From JAPYTK01 sp964401935 (lineage in GTDB: Bacteria; Myxococcota_A; Polyangia; Polyangiales; Polyangiaceae), in the NCBI GenBank assembly GCA_964401935.1, contig CAYOAL010000021.1, positions 29,742-93,741 on the forward strand: a DNA stretch of 64,000 nt. The letters are read 5' to 3'. Below are positions 8,505-17,062 of this stretch, piece after piece (the first letter of the stretch is position 1; each line of letters begins with the position of its first letter). The position numbers were made by a program, and so were the translations under genes. The notes beneath the pieces were generated by a model. The model worked only from the letters and a program-made list of their open reading frames with translations. It made no database searches and was not told where the DNA came from.

Positions 8505-9929
8505 TCACACGAGCTCGCGCAGCGCCTCGAGCCCATCCCGACCCCACGCGTCCCACGAGCGCTCGCGGGCGTCGAAGCTCACGACGGTGATCCCGGGAGG
8601 AGGCGCCGTCTCGGCACCAGCGCCAAGCAGCACCACGCGCACGTCGGCCCGTGTCGCGGCCGCGGCGAGCCGCTCCTGCCATCCGGGCGCGGTGGCCGTG
8701 GACACGTCGGCCATCCCCTTGTCGCGCCACTCTCGGAGGAGCAGCTCCATGAGCTGGTGCTCATGCGACAACGCGTCCCGCTGTCCTTCGGTGTGCTCGA
8801 AGATGCACGCGAACGAGAGCTCGGTCTCCCCGAGCCAACGCGTCAGCGCGCGAATCGACGCCACGACCCACCCGAGCATCACCACCACCCGCTGCCACCG
8901 CACACCGGGGTCTTTGAGGCGGGCTGCGGCGAGGGAGCCACGAACCACGAACGCGATGAACCGCCGCGGACGCACGATGAGCGCCTCGTCCCGGGTGTAA
9001 TAGAGCAGCTCCCCTTCGGCGTAGCGAACATCGAACAGATCGACGGTGCCCTCCTCGCGGCGCGACTCCATGTACACGAGCTCGGAGGTCACGAGGTTCT
9101 CGAGCGCGCCATGGTTGGCCATGGAGGTGAAGCCGCCGGCGGGGAACGCGCTCTCGTCCTCGAGCGCGGTGGGGGTGGGCCCCGCCTCGGCGCGGCGCAG
9201 CTTGACGCGGCGGGGCCAGCCCGCGGCCATGGCCTCGGCCGCGTCGAGCACCTGGCCGATGGCCACCCGCTGCCCGAGCTCCTCGAGCACGTGGAGGTTC
9301 TCGAGCGTAAAGACGTCGGCGTCGGCGAGGAGCGACGGGGTGGCGCGGGTGGCCTCCGTGAGCGACTCGTAGCCACGCGCGAGGACATCCAACACCTCCG
9401 GCGTCTCCCGCCAGGTGTCGAAGCCGCGGGCGACCAGCTCCTCTGGCGCTCGACGCATCAGCCGTCGAATCACGCCGGGCTCGCAGGCGCGCAACGCGGC
9501 GCCCTCGGCCAGGCTGCCCACGAGCACCGCGACGGCGGCGGGCGCGAGCGCGGGCGGGAGGCGCGCGAGAGCGTCTCGGCAGGCGGTGAGCCGTCGGTCG
9601 GCGAAGAGGCGCCCCAACACCCGATCCTCGTACCGAACGAGCGCGGCCCGGAGCCGTGGGCTCACCACCTCCATCGCCGCCGTCGTGTCGAGCGACGCGC
9701 CGCCGAGGAGGAGCCCCACGTCGACGACGACGCCGGGAGGGGGCAGGCCTCCCACCTCACTCGACACCGCCGCGATCCAGGGGAGCGCCCGCTCCACGAG
9801 GGGCCCATCCGCCGCGGCGAGCCGACAGAGCGAGAGCCCGGCGAGGAGCCAGCGCTCGTTCGGGATCGCCGGCGCGCGGCTCGTCGCTCCTCCCCGAGGC
9901 CCCCCCTCCGGCGAGGACGGCCCCGTCAC
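8505..9929 (-). CDS. Last gene of FtsH/MoxR-type operon, 474-aa protein of unknown fold
   Basis: 474 residues. The start is a GTG whose last two bases are in the TGA of the MoxR gene (GTGA overlap), so translation is coupled. The N-terminal 230 residues are alpha-helical and Leu/Ala rich. The middle (about 265-330) has a striking block, FPAGGFTSMANHGALENL followed by SELVYM, DLFDVRY and GELLYYTRDE, which looks like a conserved domain and which I associate from memory with the vWA-side or X components of MoxR-centred ternary systems. The C terminus ends in a Rossmann-like segment (VRVVLLGAGAE, then GITVVSFDA). I searched for a vWA MIDAS motif (DxSxS) and found none. Likely cytoplasmic partner of the MoxR ATPase; the biochemical function is unknown. 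Confidence 0.75.
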   Translation of the reverse strand: MTGPSSPEGGPRGGATSRAPAIPNERWLLAGLSLCRLAAADGPLVERALPWIAAVSSEVGGLPPPGVVVDVGLLLGGASLDTTAAMEVVSPRLRAALVRYEDRVLGRLFADRRLTACRDALARLPPALAPAAVAVLVGSLAEGAALRACEPGVIRRLMRRAPEELVARGFDTWRETPEVLDVLARGYESLTEATRATPSLLADADVFTLENLHVLEELGQRVAIGQVLDAAEAMAAGWPRRVKLRRAEAGPTPTALEDESAFPAGGFTSMANHGALENLVTSELVYMESRREEGTVDLFDVRYAEGELLYYTRDEALIVRPRRFIAFVVRGSLAAARLKDPGVRWQRVVVMLGWVVASIRALTRWLGETELSFACIFEHTEGQRDALSHEHQLMELLLREWRDKGMADVSTATAPGWQERLAAAATRADVRVVLLGAGAETAPPPGITVVSFDARERSWDAWGRDGLEALRELV

Positions 9930-10948
9930 GACAACCCCAGGAGCTTCGGCACCTTCTCCTCGAGCAGATCGATCTCTTCGCGCGTCTCGCCGAGGTAGCT
10001 CAGCATCCGCAGATCTTCACGCTCCACCGCCCCGCCGTGCAGCACCCAGGCGCGGGTACGCAGCAGCCGATAGAGCTTCACCACCTTGCGGTCGCTCACG
10101 AAGACATCATCCTCGCGCACCAGGGTCTTGATGATGCGTCGCATCTCCCCGATGAGCTCCTCCCGGAAGTACGTGTGGCGGTCGCGGCGCACCTCGCCGC
10201 CGAGCTCCGCCCCGCGCATTCCAAACTGCAGCGTCAGGTAGCGGTGGGCGCGGAGGAAGTCATCCAGCGTGGCGTGACCTTCGGCCCACGGCTTGCGGTT
10301 GAGATCACGCGCGGTGTGGCCCTCGAGGCCCGCGTCGAGCAGCTCGATGAAATGCGCGTCCTGCACCGAGCGACAGGCCACCTTCAGACAGAACCGGTCT
10401 TTGAGCGCGCCGAGCTCGGCCTGCTCCGGGATCTCGTTGGTGGCGGCGAACAAGATCTTGAGGGCTACCGCCTGGGGCACGCCGTCTTGGTAGAACTTGC
10501 GCTCGTTGATGATGGTGAGCAGCGAGTTCAGGATCGCCGAGTTGCTCTTGAAGATCTCGTCGAGAAACACGAGGGTGGCGGTGGGGAGCTTCCCCTGCTC
10601 GCGACGCACGTAGCGACCGTCGCGCAGCAGGTTGATGTCGATGGGGCCGATCACCTCCGACGGCTCGGTGAAGCGGGTGAGCATGTACTCGAAGTAGTCG
10701 CCGGCGGGGATGGCGAGCGCGTCGCGAAACTTCAGCACGAGGTCGCTCTTGGCGGTACCCGGGGGCCCCACGAGCAGGAGCGGCTCTTGGGCCACCGCCG
10801 CCACCGTCATCAAGTCGACGACGTCGTCCCGCGCCACGAAGTGGCGCGCCAAGGCCTCGCGGAAGCGGTTGATCCGCTCGCGCAGACGAGAGGCATCCTC
10901 GGCGAGCTCGTCGTAGGTGAGGGCTTCGATCTCGGAGTGCGTGTTCAC
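9926..10948 (-). CDS. MoxR-family AAA+ ATPase
   Basis: 340 residues. Starts at a GTG overlapping the stop of the 1064-aa gene (GTGA). Walker A GPPGTAKS at 61-68 and Walker B LVFLDE at 126-131, followed by the MoxR signature FKSNSAILNSLLTIINERKF, a sensor-1 Asn in FAATNE and the conserved TEPSEVIGPIDI segment. It most resembles the RavA branch of MoxR ATPases. MoxR ATPases act as chaperones that remodel partner complexes, normally with a vWA protein. Here the immediate downstream partner is the 474-aa protein and the operon also holds an AAA+/M41 peptidase, the combination proposed for FtsH-vWA-MoxR ternary systems. No membrane segment. Confidence 0.93.
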   Translation of the reverse strand: MNTHSEIEALTYDELAEDASRLRERINRFREALARHFVARDDVVDLMTVAAVAQEPLLLVGPPGTAKSDLVLKFRDALAIPAGDYFEYMLTRFTEPSEVIGPIDINLLRDGRYVRREQGKLPTATLVFLDEIFKSNSAILNSLLTIINERKFYQDGVPQAVALKILFAATNEIPEQAELGALKDRFCLKVACRSVQDAHFIELLDAGLEGHTARDLNRKPWAEGHATLDDFLRAHRYLTLQFGMRGAELGGEVRRDRHTYFREELIGEMRRIIKTLVREDDVFVSDRKVVKLYRLLRTRAWVLHGGAVEREDLRMLSYLGETREEIDLLEEKVPKLLGLS

Positions 10949-13900
10949 GATAGGGTCTCTCTCAGGTCGCGGTGGATGCGGCGCCGAACCAGGTGCTCGT
11001 CCTCGTCGAGGTACGCCGCGGCGGGGCCGTCGCGCCCTCGGTCGGGGGGCACCAGGCCCGTGATGAGCGACTCGAGGAAGTGCAGGAGCGACAGGCAGAA
11101 GTGGCTGTTGGTGCTGAAGCTGTCCGAGATCTGGGTGAGCTGTCGGGCGAGCGCGCGCATCTCGGCGACGCGCGCCTCGGCCGGGAAGAGCGCCGCCGCC
11201 CCCGCCATCGCGCGGGTCAGCTCGAGCCGATCCTTGATCGGCATCGGCGTGTCGAGCACCCCTCGCGCCTCGGCGAGGATGGGCTCGGCGCGCGCCGACG
11301 CCCCGAGGTGAATCAAGCCGCCGGCCACGTGCACACGCGCGAGCAGCAGCTCCGGAGCGTCGCCCTCGGAGATGGCCGCCACCGCGTCGAGCAAGGCCGC
11401 GGCCCGATCGCGGAGGCCCACCCGCCGCAAGGTGGAGAGCGCTCCCTCGAGCACCGAGCCGAGCTCGCGGGCCCGCTCCGGACCAAGCTCGGCGATGAGG
11501 CCCGAGAGCCGCTCGGTGAGCTGCACGATCAGCGCGTCGTGTCCGAAGTGCGCGGCCAGCACCAGCGCCTCCTCCACGAGGAGCGCCCGATAGAACCGCT
11601 CGACGGGCTCGAGGGAGCCCACCAGCTGCTCGAGGAGCGCGGTAGCTCGTGACACCGGCAGCGCGAAGAAGAAGTCCATGGCGCCGTCGAGGAGGCGGGC
11701 CCGCTCCGCCGGCGTCGTCGCGTCGTCGCATGCCCGCTCCACGATCGCCGCCACCCGGGCGCTGAGCTCGGGCCCCGGATCGAGCGCGCGCAGACCGGCG
11801 AACTCGTCGCCCCGGGGATCGGCCTCACCGCGTTGAAACCCACGCACCGCGTCGAGGCGCTCCACCGGCTCGAGGATGCGAGAGGCCTCCCGCAGGCGGT
11901 CGACCTTGTAGCGCTCGAAGGTGCCGAGGTGGTTGAGCCGCGCGGTGAGCTCCCCCGACAGGGGTGCCATGGGCGAGAGGCCCTCCAGCGCGTGCCGCAC
12001 GCGCATCTCGAGGATCCCGAGCAACACCCCGTGTACCGGATCGCGCTTGTCCGCCGCGTCGTCCTCCGCCAGGAGCGCGAGGGTCTGGTCGCGGCGCCCG
12101 AGGCGCGCGAAGCCATGCGCGAAGAGGCGCCGCGCATAGGCGGCCGTGACCGCCTCGTCGGCCTCGATGGCGGAGCGCTCCCGCTTGGTGGCTCGAACCA
12201 ACGAATAGAGCCGCTCGAGCTCCGCAGAGAGCACCTCCGCGAGGGCGAGATCGCCGTGACCGGTCGCGCGCGCGCGGAGGAAGCTCGGCACGTCGCGGTC
12301 GAGCGACAAGCCCGCTCGCAGCTCGGCGAGGGCACGGTCTCGCGCCCTCGTGAGACGGAGCGCGTCCCCCCCCGCACGCTTCGAGACGCCGAGGTGGGCG
12401 AGCCAGCGCGTGCGCACGTCCGCTCCATGCTCGTGGCTGTCGACGAAGCGAGAGAGCGCCTCGAGGGGCACCGCCTCCGTCGACGCGTAGAGCGTGGCGA
12501 CCAGGGCGCGGAACTGCCCTGGGGATGGCCACGAGACGGCGAGCAGCGCGTGGGCCGAGTCGCCCGCGCCTTCCACCGCGAGCCACCGCCCGGCGAGCGC
12601 GGGATCTTCGCCGCGCTCCCACAACACGCGCACGAGGGCGTGCGCCGCGTCATCGCGCCGACCGGCGGCCTCGTAGGCCTCGCCGAGCAAGAGCCACGCG
12701 TGGAGCCGCTCCTCTGCGTCGGCGGGCCCCTCGAGCGCGAGGAACCGCTGCTCGAGCTCGGTCACCCGCTGCGCGGCCTCGCTCGCTTCCACGCGCTCCG
12801 GGAGCGCCGGGGGCGCCGGTAGGGCCTTCCCGCGCTTTCGGCGGCCCGTGGTGGGCTTGTCCGCGACCACCGCGGCGGGCGCCGGCTCGGAGCTCTCCGG
12901 CGCCTCCGATCGTGCCGCGCGCTCGCGCGGTCGCCGCTCGAGCGGCCCGAGATCCGCGCGCTCGAGGTGATCGAGCTCGAACACCGAGGCCTCGATCCAA
13001 GGCACGATCGCGGCCTCGCTCATCGCGACCACGTAGTCGACGAAGTCGCCGAGCGGTCGAAACGCGTCGAGCTCGGCGTGCTCGACCGTGAACGCGCCCC
13101 CGCGGTCGCTGCGAAGCCAGCTCAGGCGACCGCCGCTCGCGTCGAACAGGCGCGCGAGCCGCGCTCGTCCGAGCGGGGGCTCGAGCGTGGTGTCGCAAGG
13201 CAACATCAGCGAGACGAGCTGCGGATGGGGCGCGTAACGCTCGGCCCGGAGCGCGAGCTCGAGCGGGGGGGCGCCCTCCCGTGCACGCAGCGCCAAGAGC
13301 TCCTCGCCGTCGACGCGCCCCACCGCGAAGGAGAGGTGCTCGGCCACCTCGGCGGGAAGATCCTGCAACAAGCGCTCGACCTCCTCCACCGCCCGCTCCC
13401 TGAGCACCCACAGCTGGGGAGGCCGGGGGAGCCCCGTACGCAGCAGACGGGGGGTGATGGTGAGGCGCCGCTCGAGGGGGCGCGAGACGAAGGGATGGGC
13501 GGCCCCGGGGAGCGCGAGGTCCAACAGGCCGTCGATCTCCTGCCAGGTGCCGGCAGGGAGGGTCTCCCAGCCACGCTGCGAGATGAGCACGATCGAGGCG
13601 GCGTCGACGGTGACGCGCTCGGCGAGCGGGTGCTCGTAGCCGAGCTCCACCCACACCCCGCTCCGGCCAGCCGGAACGAACGCACGAAGGCCCGAGCGAG
13701 CGTCGAGGGCGCGCATCAGCGTGAAGAAGGGCGGCGCCGCCACCAAGAGCCGCGGAGGTTGGCAGAGCTGATATCGTTGGCGATCACAGCCGAGCCGGAG
13801 CATCTCGGCCGCGAGCTCGAGCAGCGAGTCCGTCTCGCTCGACTCGAACAGGACGGTCTCGATCGGCTCGCTGGGCTCTCCGACGAAGCGCGGCGCGACC

Positions 13901-14139
13901 GCCTCGAGCCAGCTGTTCCCGCGCTGGGCGTGGCCGGGCGCGGTCGTGCGCACGGCTCGCGCGCCGCCGTCACGCAGGCGCGCCAAGGTGGCCGCGGCCG
14001 GGGCGCGCCGGGGCCGAACCCACAAAGCGTCGGCGTCGCGCCAGAAGCGAATCGGCGTGAGCACCTCCTCGGCAGAGAGGAGCTCGGCCGTCAACGCGGC
14101 CAAGAGCGCCTCCTCGGACGCGAACCCGACGGCGGTCAT
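10945..14139 (-). CDS. 1064-aa operon protein: unknown N-terminal domain plus long helical-repeat C-terminal half
   Basis: 1064 residues; its ATG overlaps the stop of the 84-aa gene (ATGA). Residues 1-400 are a mixed alpha/beta region without a family I recognise (it includes RLLVAAPPFF, GVWVELGYEHPLAERV and LVSLMLPCDTTLEPPLG). A short Ala/Pro/Lys-rich linker (about 400-440) leads to about 600 residues of alternating amphipathic helices resembling TPR or similar repeats (for example ERLHAWLLLGEAYEAAGRRD). No signal peptide, membrane segment or NTPase motif. By position it should be a structural or sensing component of the MoxR/FtsH-like machine, perhaps the substrate or scaffold. It may correspond to one of the variable 'X' components of ternary systems; that is inference. 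Confidence 0.8.
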   Translation of the reverse strand: MTAVGFASEEALLAALTAELLSAEEVLTPIRFWRDADALWVRPRRAPAAATLARLRDGGARAVRTTAPGHAQRGNSWLEAVAPRFVGEPSEPIETVLFESSETDSLLELAAEMLRLGCDRQRYQLCQPPRLLVAAPPFFTLMRALDARSGLRAFVPAGRSGVWVELGYEHPLAERVTVDAASIVLISQRGWETLPAGTWQEIDGLLDLALPGAAHPFVSRPLERRLTITPRLLRTGLPRPPQLWVLRERAVEEVERLLQDLPAEVAEHLSFAVGRVDGEELLALRAREGAPPLELALRAERYAPHPQLVSLMLPCDTTLEPPLGRARLARLFDASGGRLSWLRSDRGGAFTVEHAELDAFRPLGDFVDYVVAMSEAAIVPWIEASVFELDHLERADLGPLERRPRERAARSEAPESSEPAPAAVVADKPTTGRRKRGKALPAPPALPERVEASEAAQRVTELEQRFLALEGPADAEERLHAWLLLGEAYEAAGRRDDAAHALVRVLWERGEDPALAGRWLAVEGAGDSAHALLAVSWPSPGQFRALVATLYASTEAVPLEALSRFVDSHEHGADVRTRWLAHLGVSKRAGGDALRLTRARDRALAELRAGLSLDRDVPSFLRARATGHGDLALAEVLSAELERLYSLVRATKRERSAIEADEAVTAAYARRLFAHGFARLGRRDQTLALLAEDDAADKRDPVHGVLLGILEMRVRHALEGLSPMAPLSGELTARLNHLGTFERYKVDRLREASRILEPVERLDAVRGFQRGEADPRGDEFAGLRALDPGPELSARVAAIVERACDDATTPAERARLLDGAMDFFFALPVSRATALLEQLVGSLEPVERFYRALLVEEALVLAAHFGHDALIVQLTERLSGLIAELGPERARELGSVLEGALSTLRRVGLRDRAAALLDAVAAISEGDAPELLLARVHVAGGLIHLGASARAEPILAEARGVLDTPMPIKDRLELTRAMAGAAALFPAEARVAEMRALARQLTQISDSFSTNSHFCLSLLHFLESLITGLVPPDRGRDGPAAAYLDEDEHLVRRRIHRDLRETLS

Positions 14140-14393
14140 CAGCCCTTCTGCTCGATGGCCTCGGGCGGCTCGGCCGCGGCGTCGGAGGTGGCCACGGCTG
14201 GCTCCGCCTCGCGCTGCACCGCGAGCCCTCCTCCGCCGTCGACCGGGGCACCCTCCACGAGCTTGCGCAGGAGGGCACGGTGCTCCTCCTCGTGCTCGTG
14301 GGGGAGGGCGTCCTCGTCGCTGTGGAAGTCGGCGACGAGGGTCTTCTTTCCGGTGACCGGATCGATCTCGAGTTTCAACGTCAGCTCAGCCAC
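14139..14393 (-). CDS. 84-aa protein, DUF2997-like, in the AAA+/M41 operon
   Basis: Starts at a GTG lying inside the end of the AAA+/M41 gene (8-base overlap) and ends in an ATGA overlap with the next gene, so it is a genuine coupled small gene. The first ~25 residues (LTLKLEIDPVTGKKTLVADF) form beta strands and resemble the short DUF2997-type proteins that accompany Ycf46-like AAA ATPases; a His/Glu-rich helix (HEHEEEHRALLRKLVEG) and an acidic, disordered tail follow. Possibly a small adaptor or ubiquitin-like partner. The resemblance is by eye only. Confidence 0.7.
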   Translation of the reverse strand: MAELTLKLEIDPVTGKKTLVADFHSDEDALPHEHEEEHRALLRKLVEGAPVDGGGGLAVQREAEPAVATSDAAAEPPEAIEQKG

Positions 14394-16500
14394 GCGGCTC
14401 TCCTCCCGCTGGCACCTTCGGCAGCGGCTTGTCCGCGCCGCCGATCGACGCGAGCAGCTTGCGATCTACCAGCTTGTGCTCGAGCAACAGATCGCGGAGG
14501 GCCTCGACGGCGCCCCGGTGCTCCTCGAGCAGGCGCCGCGCACGGTGCCGCTGTTGATCGAGGATGTGCACCACGGCGCGGTCGAGCCCCGCGCGCGACG
14601 CCTCCGACAGGCCCGGGCGCCCGCGCTGCTCGACGAACACCGCCACGTCGGACCCCTCCCCCATCCCGAGGCGCTCGACGAGGTTCTTTGCGATCACCGT
14701 CGCCCGCTCCAGATCCTGCGCCGAGCCGGCCGACAGGTCGTCGAGCAAGAGCAGCTCCGCCTCACGACCGCCGAAGAGGGTGCAGATCGCGTCGAGCATC
14801 TGGCCACGGGTCGTGATGTAGCGCTGCGCGTCGTCGCCATACTGCACGAAGCCGAGCGCCCCCGCGAGATCGCCACGGATGGAGATGCGATCGATGGGCG
14901 GCGCGAGCGGACAGTGCATGGCGCACACGGCGTGGCCCGCCTCGTGGGTCGCCACCACCCGCTCCTCGGTGGTCGTGAGCTCCGGACGCTCGAGATAGGC
15001 GTCGAGGGCGGCGTCCACGTCGGCCACCTCGGTGGGCCCACCGAGGCCCTCTCTCAGCCTTCGCCGCGCCACCTGTCGGCACAGCGCCTGGAGATGATCG
15101 CCGGAGTAGAGCGCCTCGGTCGCTCCCGGCACCGGACCCGAGGTGGCGCGCACCGCGTGCTCGAGCGCCGCCTCGGTGAGACGGAGCTCGAGCTTCTGGT
15201 CGTAGATCTGGAGGATCGCGCGGCGATCGTCTGCGCTCGGATAAGGGATGTGCAGGTGAAACTCGAAGCGCCCCGGCCGGAGGAGCGCCGGATCGAGCGA
15301 CTCCACGAAGTTCGTCGTGCCCACCACGAACACCAGCTCGTCGTTGCGGAAGCCATCCATCTCGGTGAGCAGCTGATTCACCATGGAGTGCTCTACCCCC
15401 GAGCCGGTGTACGTGCCCCGCGCCGAGGCGAACGAGTCGAGCTCGTCGAAGATGATGAGCGACGGCGCGCTCCGTCGCGCCTGCACGAAGATCTGCCGCA
15501 GGTTCTCCTCGCTCTCCCCCACCCACTTGCTCTTGAGCTCGGGCCCGCTCACCACGAGCACCGCCGCGCCGAGCGCCGACGCCATCGCCTTGGCGAAGAA
15601 CGTCTTGCCCGTGCCCGGCGGCCCCCAGAAGATCATCCCTCGCGGGAGCAACGACTCGATGCGGGCGATGTCGGCCTCGCCCGCGGCGTCCTTGAAGCTG
15701 AGCACGTCGACGATCTCCGACTGGATGCGCTCCTTCACCTTCGCGTAGCCGCCGATGTCGTCGTGGAGGCTCACCTCGGGCACGCTGAGCTTGGGGCCGA
15801 GCGTGAAGCTCCGGAGCCTCCTTTGCGCCCGCTGTGGGTCTGCCGGGTAGTCCTCACCGTCGAGCGAGCCGAGCACACGGCGCAGCTTCACCGCGTTCAC
15901 CCCGGACAGGTACTTGTAGAGGGCGTACACATCGAGGCCCTGGCCGAGCTTGCGCGCCTCTCGCTGGGTGACGAGGTGACGCAGGCGGTCGCGCGCGGTG
16001 CCGAGGATGCTCTCGCGATACGCGAAGAGCCGCTCGATCACCGGAGGCACAGGGAAGCTCGGATCCTTGAAGCCGAGCCAGAGGATGGTGGGGTTCTCGT
16101 ACATCAGCGGGATGACCTCCCGCGCCTCCGCGGTGAGGCCTCCCGAGGACGAGGTCAACAGATCGAGGTGGGGCAGCACCACCACGCGCTCGCCCACCGG
16201 CCCGCGCACCGCCTTTCGGAGGTGATGGATGGTGGTGTTGAGCAAGCTCTGGGGCAAGCCGTCGTCATCGGCGCTGGGACGGCCGTCGAGGTAGAGGCAG
16301 CGCACATCGTGTCGCTTGAGGCGGTCGCGGATCGCGCGATAGAGGAACGGGGTGAGCTCCTTGTCGCACTCGATCAGGGTGGGCAGCTGCCGACGCAAGG
16401 CGGCCACGCTGCGCTCGAGCTCATCGGGGTAGGCGGCCTCCACCGCCTCGAAGGCTCCGAGCTCGACGGGGAGCTCCGACTCGGCCACGACGCGGGTCAT
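14386..16500 (-). CDS. Soluble tandem-AAA protein with C-terminal M41 (FtsH-type) zinc peptidase
   Basis: 704 residues, no membrane segments (true FtsH has two). Residues 30-215 look like a degenerate AAA module: a Walker-B-like RVVVLPHLDLL at 106-115 and a sensor-like ILWLGFKDPS at 139-148, but no Walker A, as in Ycf46-type proteins. Residues 245-480 are an intact AAA domain: Walker A GPPGTGKT 293-300, Walker B LIIFDE 348-353, arginine fingers in LLRPGRFEFH. The pore loop reads ELKSKWVGESEE, i.e. the Vps4/katanin/Ycf46 type, not the FVG loop of FtsH. Residues 505-690 are an M41 peptidase with HEAGH at 519-523 and the third ligand Asp596 in SAQDLERAT, so it should be active. It is expected to unfold and degrade protein in the cytoplasm. 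Confidence 0.9.
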   Translation of the reverse strand: MTRVVAESELPVELGAFEAVEAAYPDELERSVAALRRQLPTLIECDKELTPFLYRAIRDRLKRHDVRCLYLDGRPSADDDGLPQSLLNTTIHHLRKAVRGPVGERVVVLPHLDLLTSSSGGLTAEAREVIPLMYENPTILWLGFKDPSFPVPPVIERLFAYRESILGTARDRLRHLVTQREARKLGQGLDVYALYKYLSGVNAVKLRRVLGSLDGEDYPADPQRAQRRLRSFTLGPKLSVPEVSLHDDIGGYAKVKERIQSEIVDVLSFKDAAGEADIARIESLLPRGMIFWGPPGTGKTFFAKAMASALGAAVLVVSGPELKSKWVGESEENLRQIFVQARRSAPSLIIFDELDSFASARGTYTGSGVEHSMVNQLLTEMDGFRNDELVFVVGTTNFVESLDPALLRPGRFEFHLHIPYPSADDRRAILQIYDQKLELRLTEAALEHAVRATSGPVPGATEALYSGDHLQALCRQVARRRLREGLGGPTEVADVDAALDAYLERPELTTTEERVVATHEAGHAVCAMHCPLAPPIDRISIRGDLAGALGFVQYGDDAQRYITTRGQMLDAICTLFGGREAELLLLDDLSAGSAQDLERATVIAKNLVERLGMGEGSDVAVFVEQRGRPGLSEASRAGLDRAVVHILDQQRHRARRLLEEHRGAVEALRDLLLEHKLVDRKLLASIGGADKPLPKVPAGGEPRG

Positions 16501-16501
16501 C

Positions 16502-17062
16502 TCACACCTTGACCTTGATGGTCATGGAACCCGTCTCGTCTTCCGACAGCTCGAGGATCTCCCCGAGCTGGGCCGCCTTCTCCTTGAGGGCCGCACCCGC
16601 CACGCGGTTGGACACCGCGTCCACTTCCTTCTGCAGGTCGCGCAGCTTCGCCTCGAGTTTGCCGGTGATCTCGCGCTGGAGACGCTCGCCCGCGAGCGCG
16701 AGCTCCTCGTCGAGCTTCGCGCGCAGTCGAGCGCGCACCTCGGCCTCTTGCCCCTCCTCGAGCTCCATCCCCCTCGGCCGCACGTTGGTGGCCGCGCCCT
16801 TCTCTACCTCCGCGCCGTGCTCGACGCGCGCCGTGATGCGCCCGGTGCCGAGCTCGACCTCGAGGAGGATGCCGTCGTCGTCACGCCGCGCCAGCCCCTC
16901 CTCCACCACGAAGCCGCGCCCCTCGAGCTCCGTTGCCAGCAGCTCGCTGAGGCGCTCGGGGGGCAGAATCGGCAAGAGCTCGATGTCGGTGGCGACGCTG
17001 TCCTCTACGTGGATGAAGCGACGCTCGCTCTCCGAGATGCGGATGATGTAGGCCCGACTCAC
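16502..17062 (-). CDS. 186-aa operon protein, partly coiled coil, DUF1257-like N-terminus
   Basis: Starts with a GTG overlapping the preceding stop (GTGA) and ends one base before the AAA+/M41 start. Residues 1-85 are alpha/beta (RAYIIRISE, then DGILLEVELGTGRITARVEHG); residues about 100-165 are strongly helical and charged, with heptad-like spacing (RARLRAKLDEELALAGERLQ), suggesting a coiled coil. The C-terminal strand is SMTIKVKV. Pairing of a DUF1257-like and a DUF2997-like small protein with a Ycf46-like AAA protein is a known arrangement, which supports an adaptor role for the protease next door, but the family match is tentative. Confidence 0.7.
   Translation of the reverse strand: MSRAYIIRISESERRFIHVEDSVATDIELLPILPPERLSELLATELEGRGFVVEEGLARRDDDGILLEVELGTGRITARVEHGAEVEKGAATNVRPRGMELEEGQEAEVRARLRAKLDEELALAGERLQREITGKLEAKLRDLQKEVDAVSNRVAGAALKEKAAQLGEILELSEDETGSMTIKVKV

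Noticed and set aside
12967..16512. A 1181-codon + frame opposite the AAA+/M41 and 1064-aa genes
   Set aside because: The true genes on the minus strand have clear Walker and HEXXH motifs and overlapping starts; the + frame has no recognisable domain.
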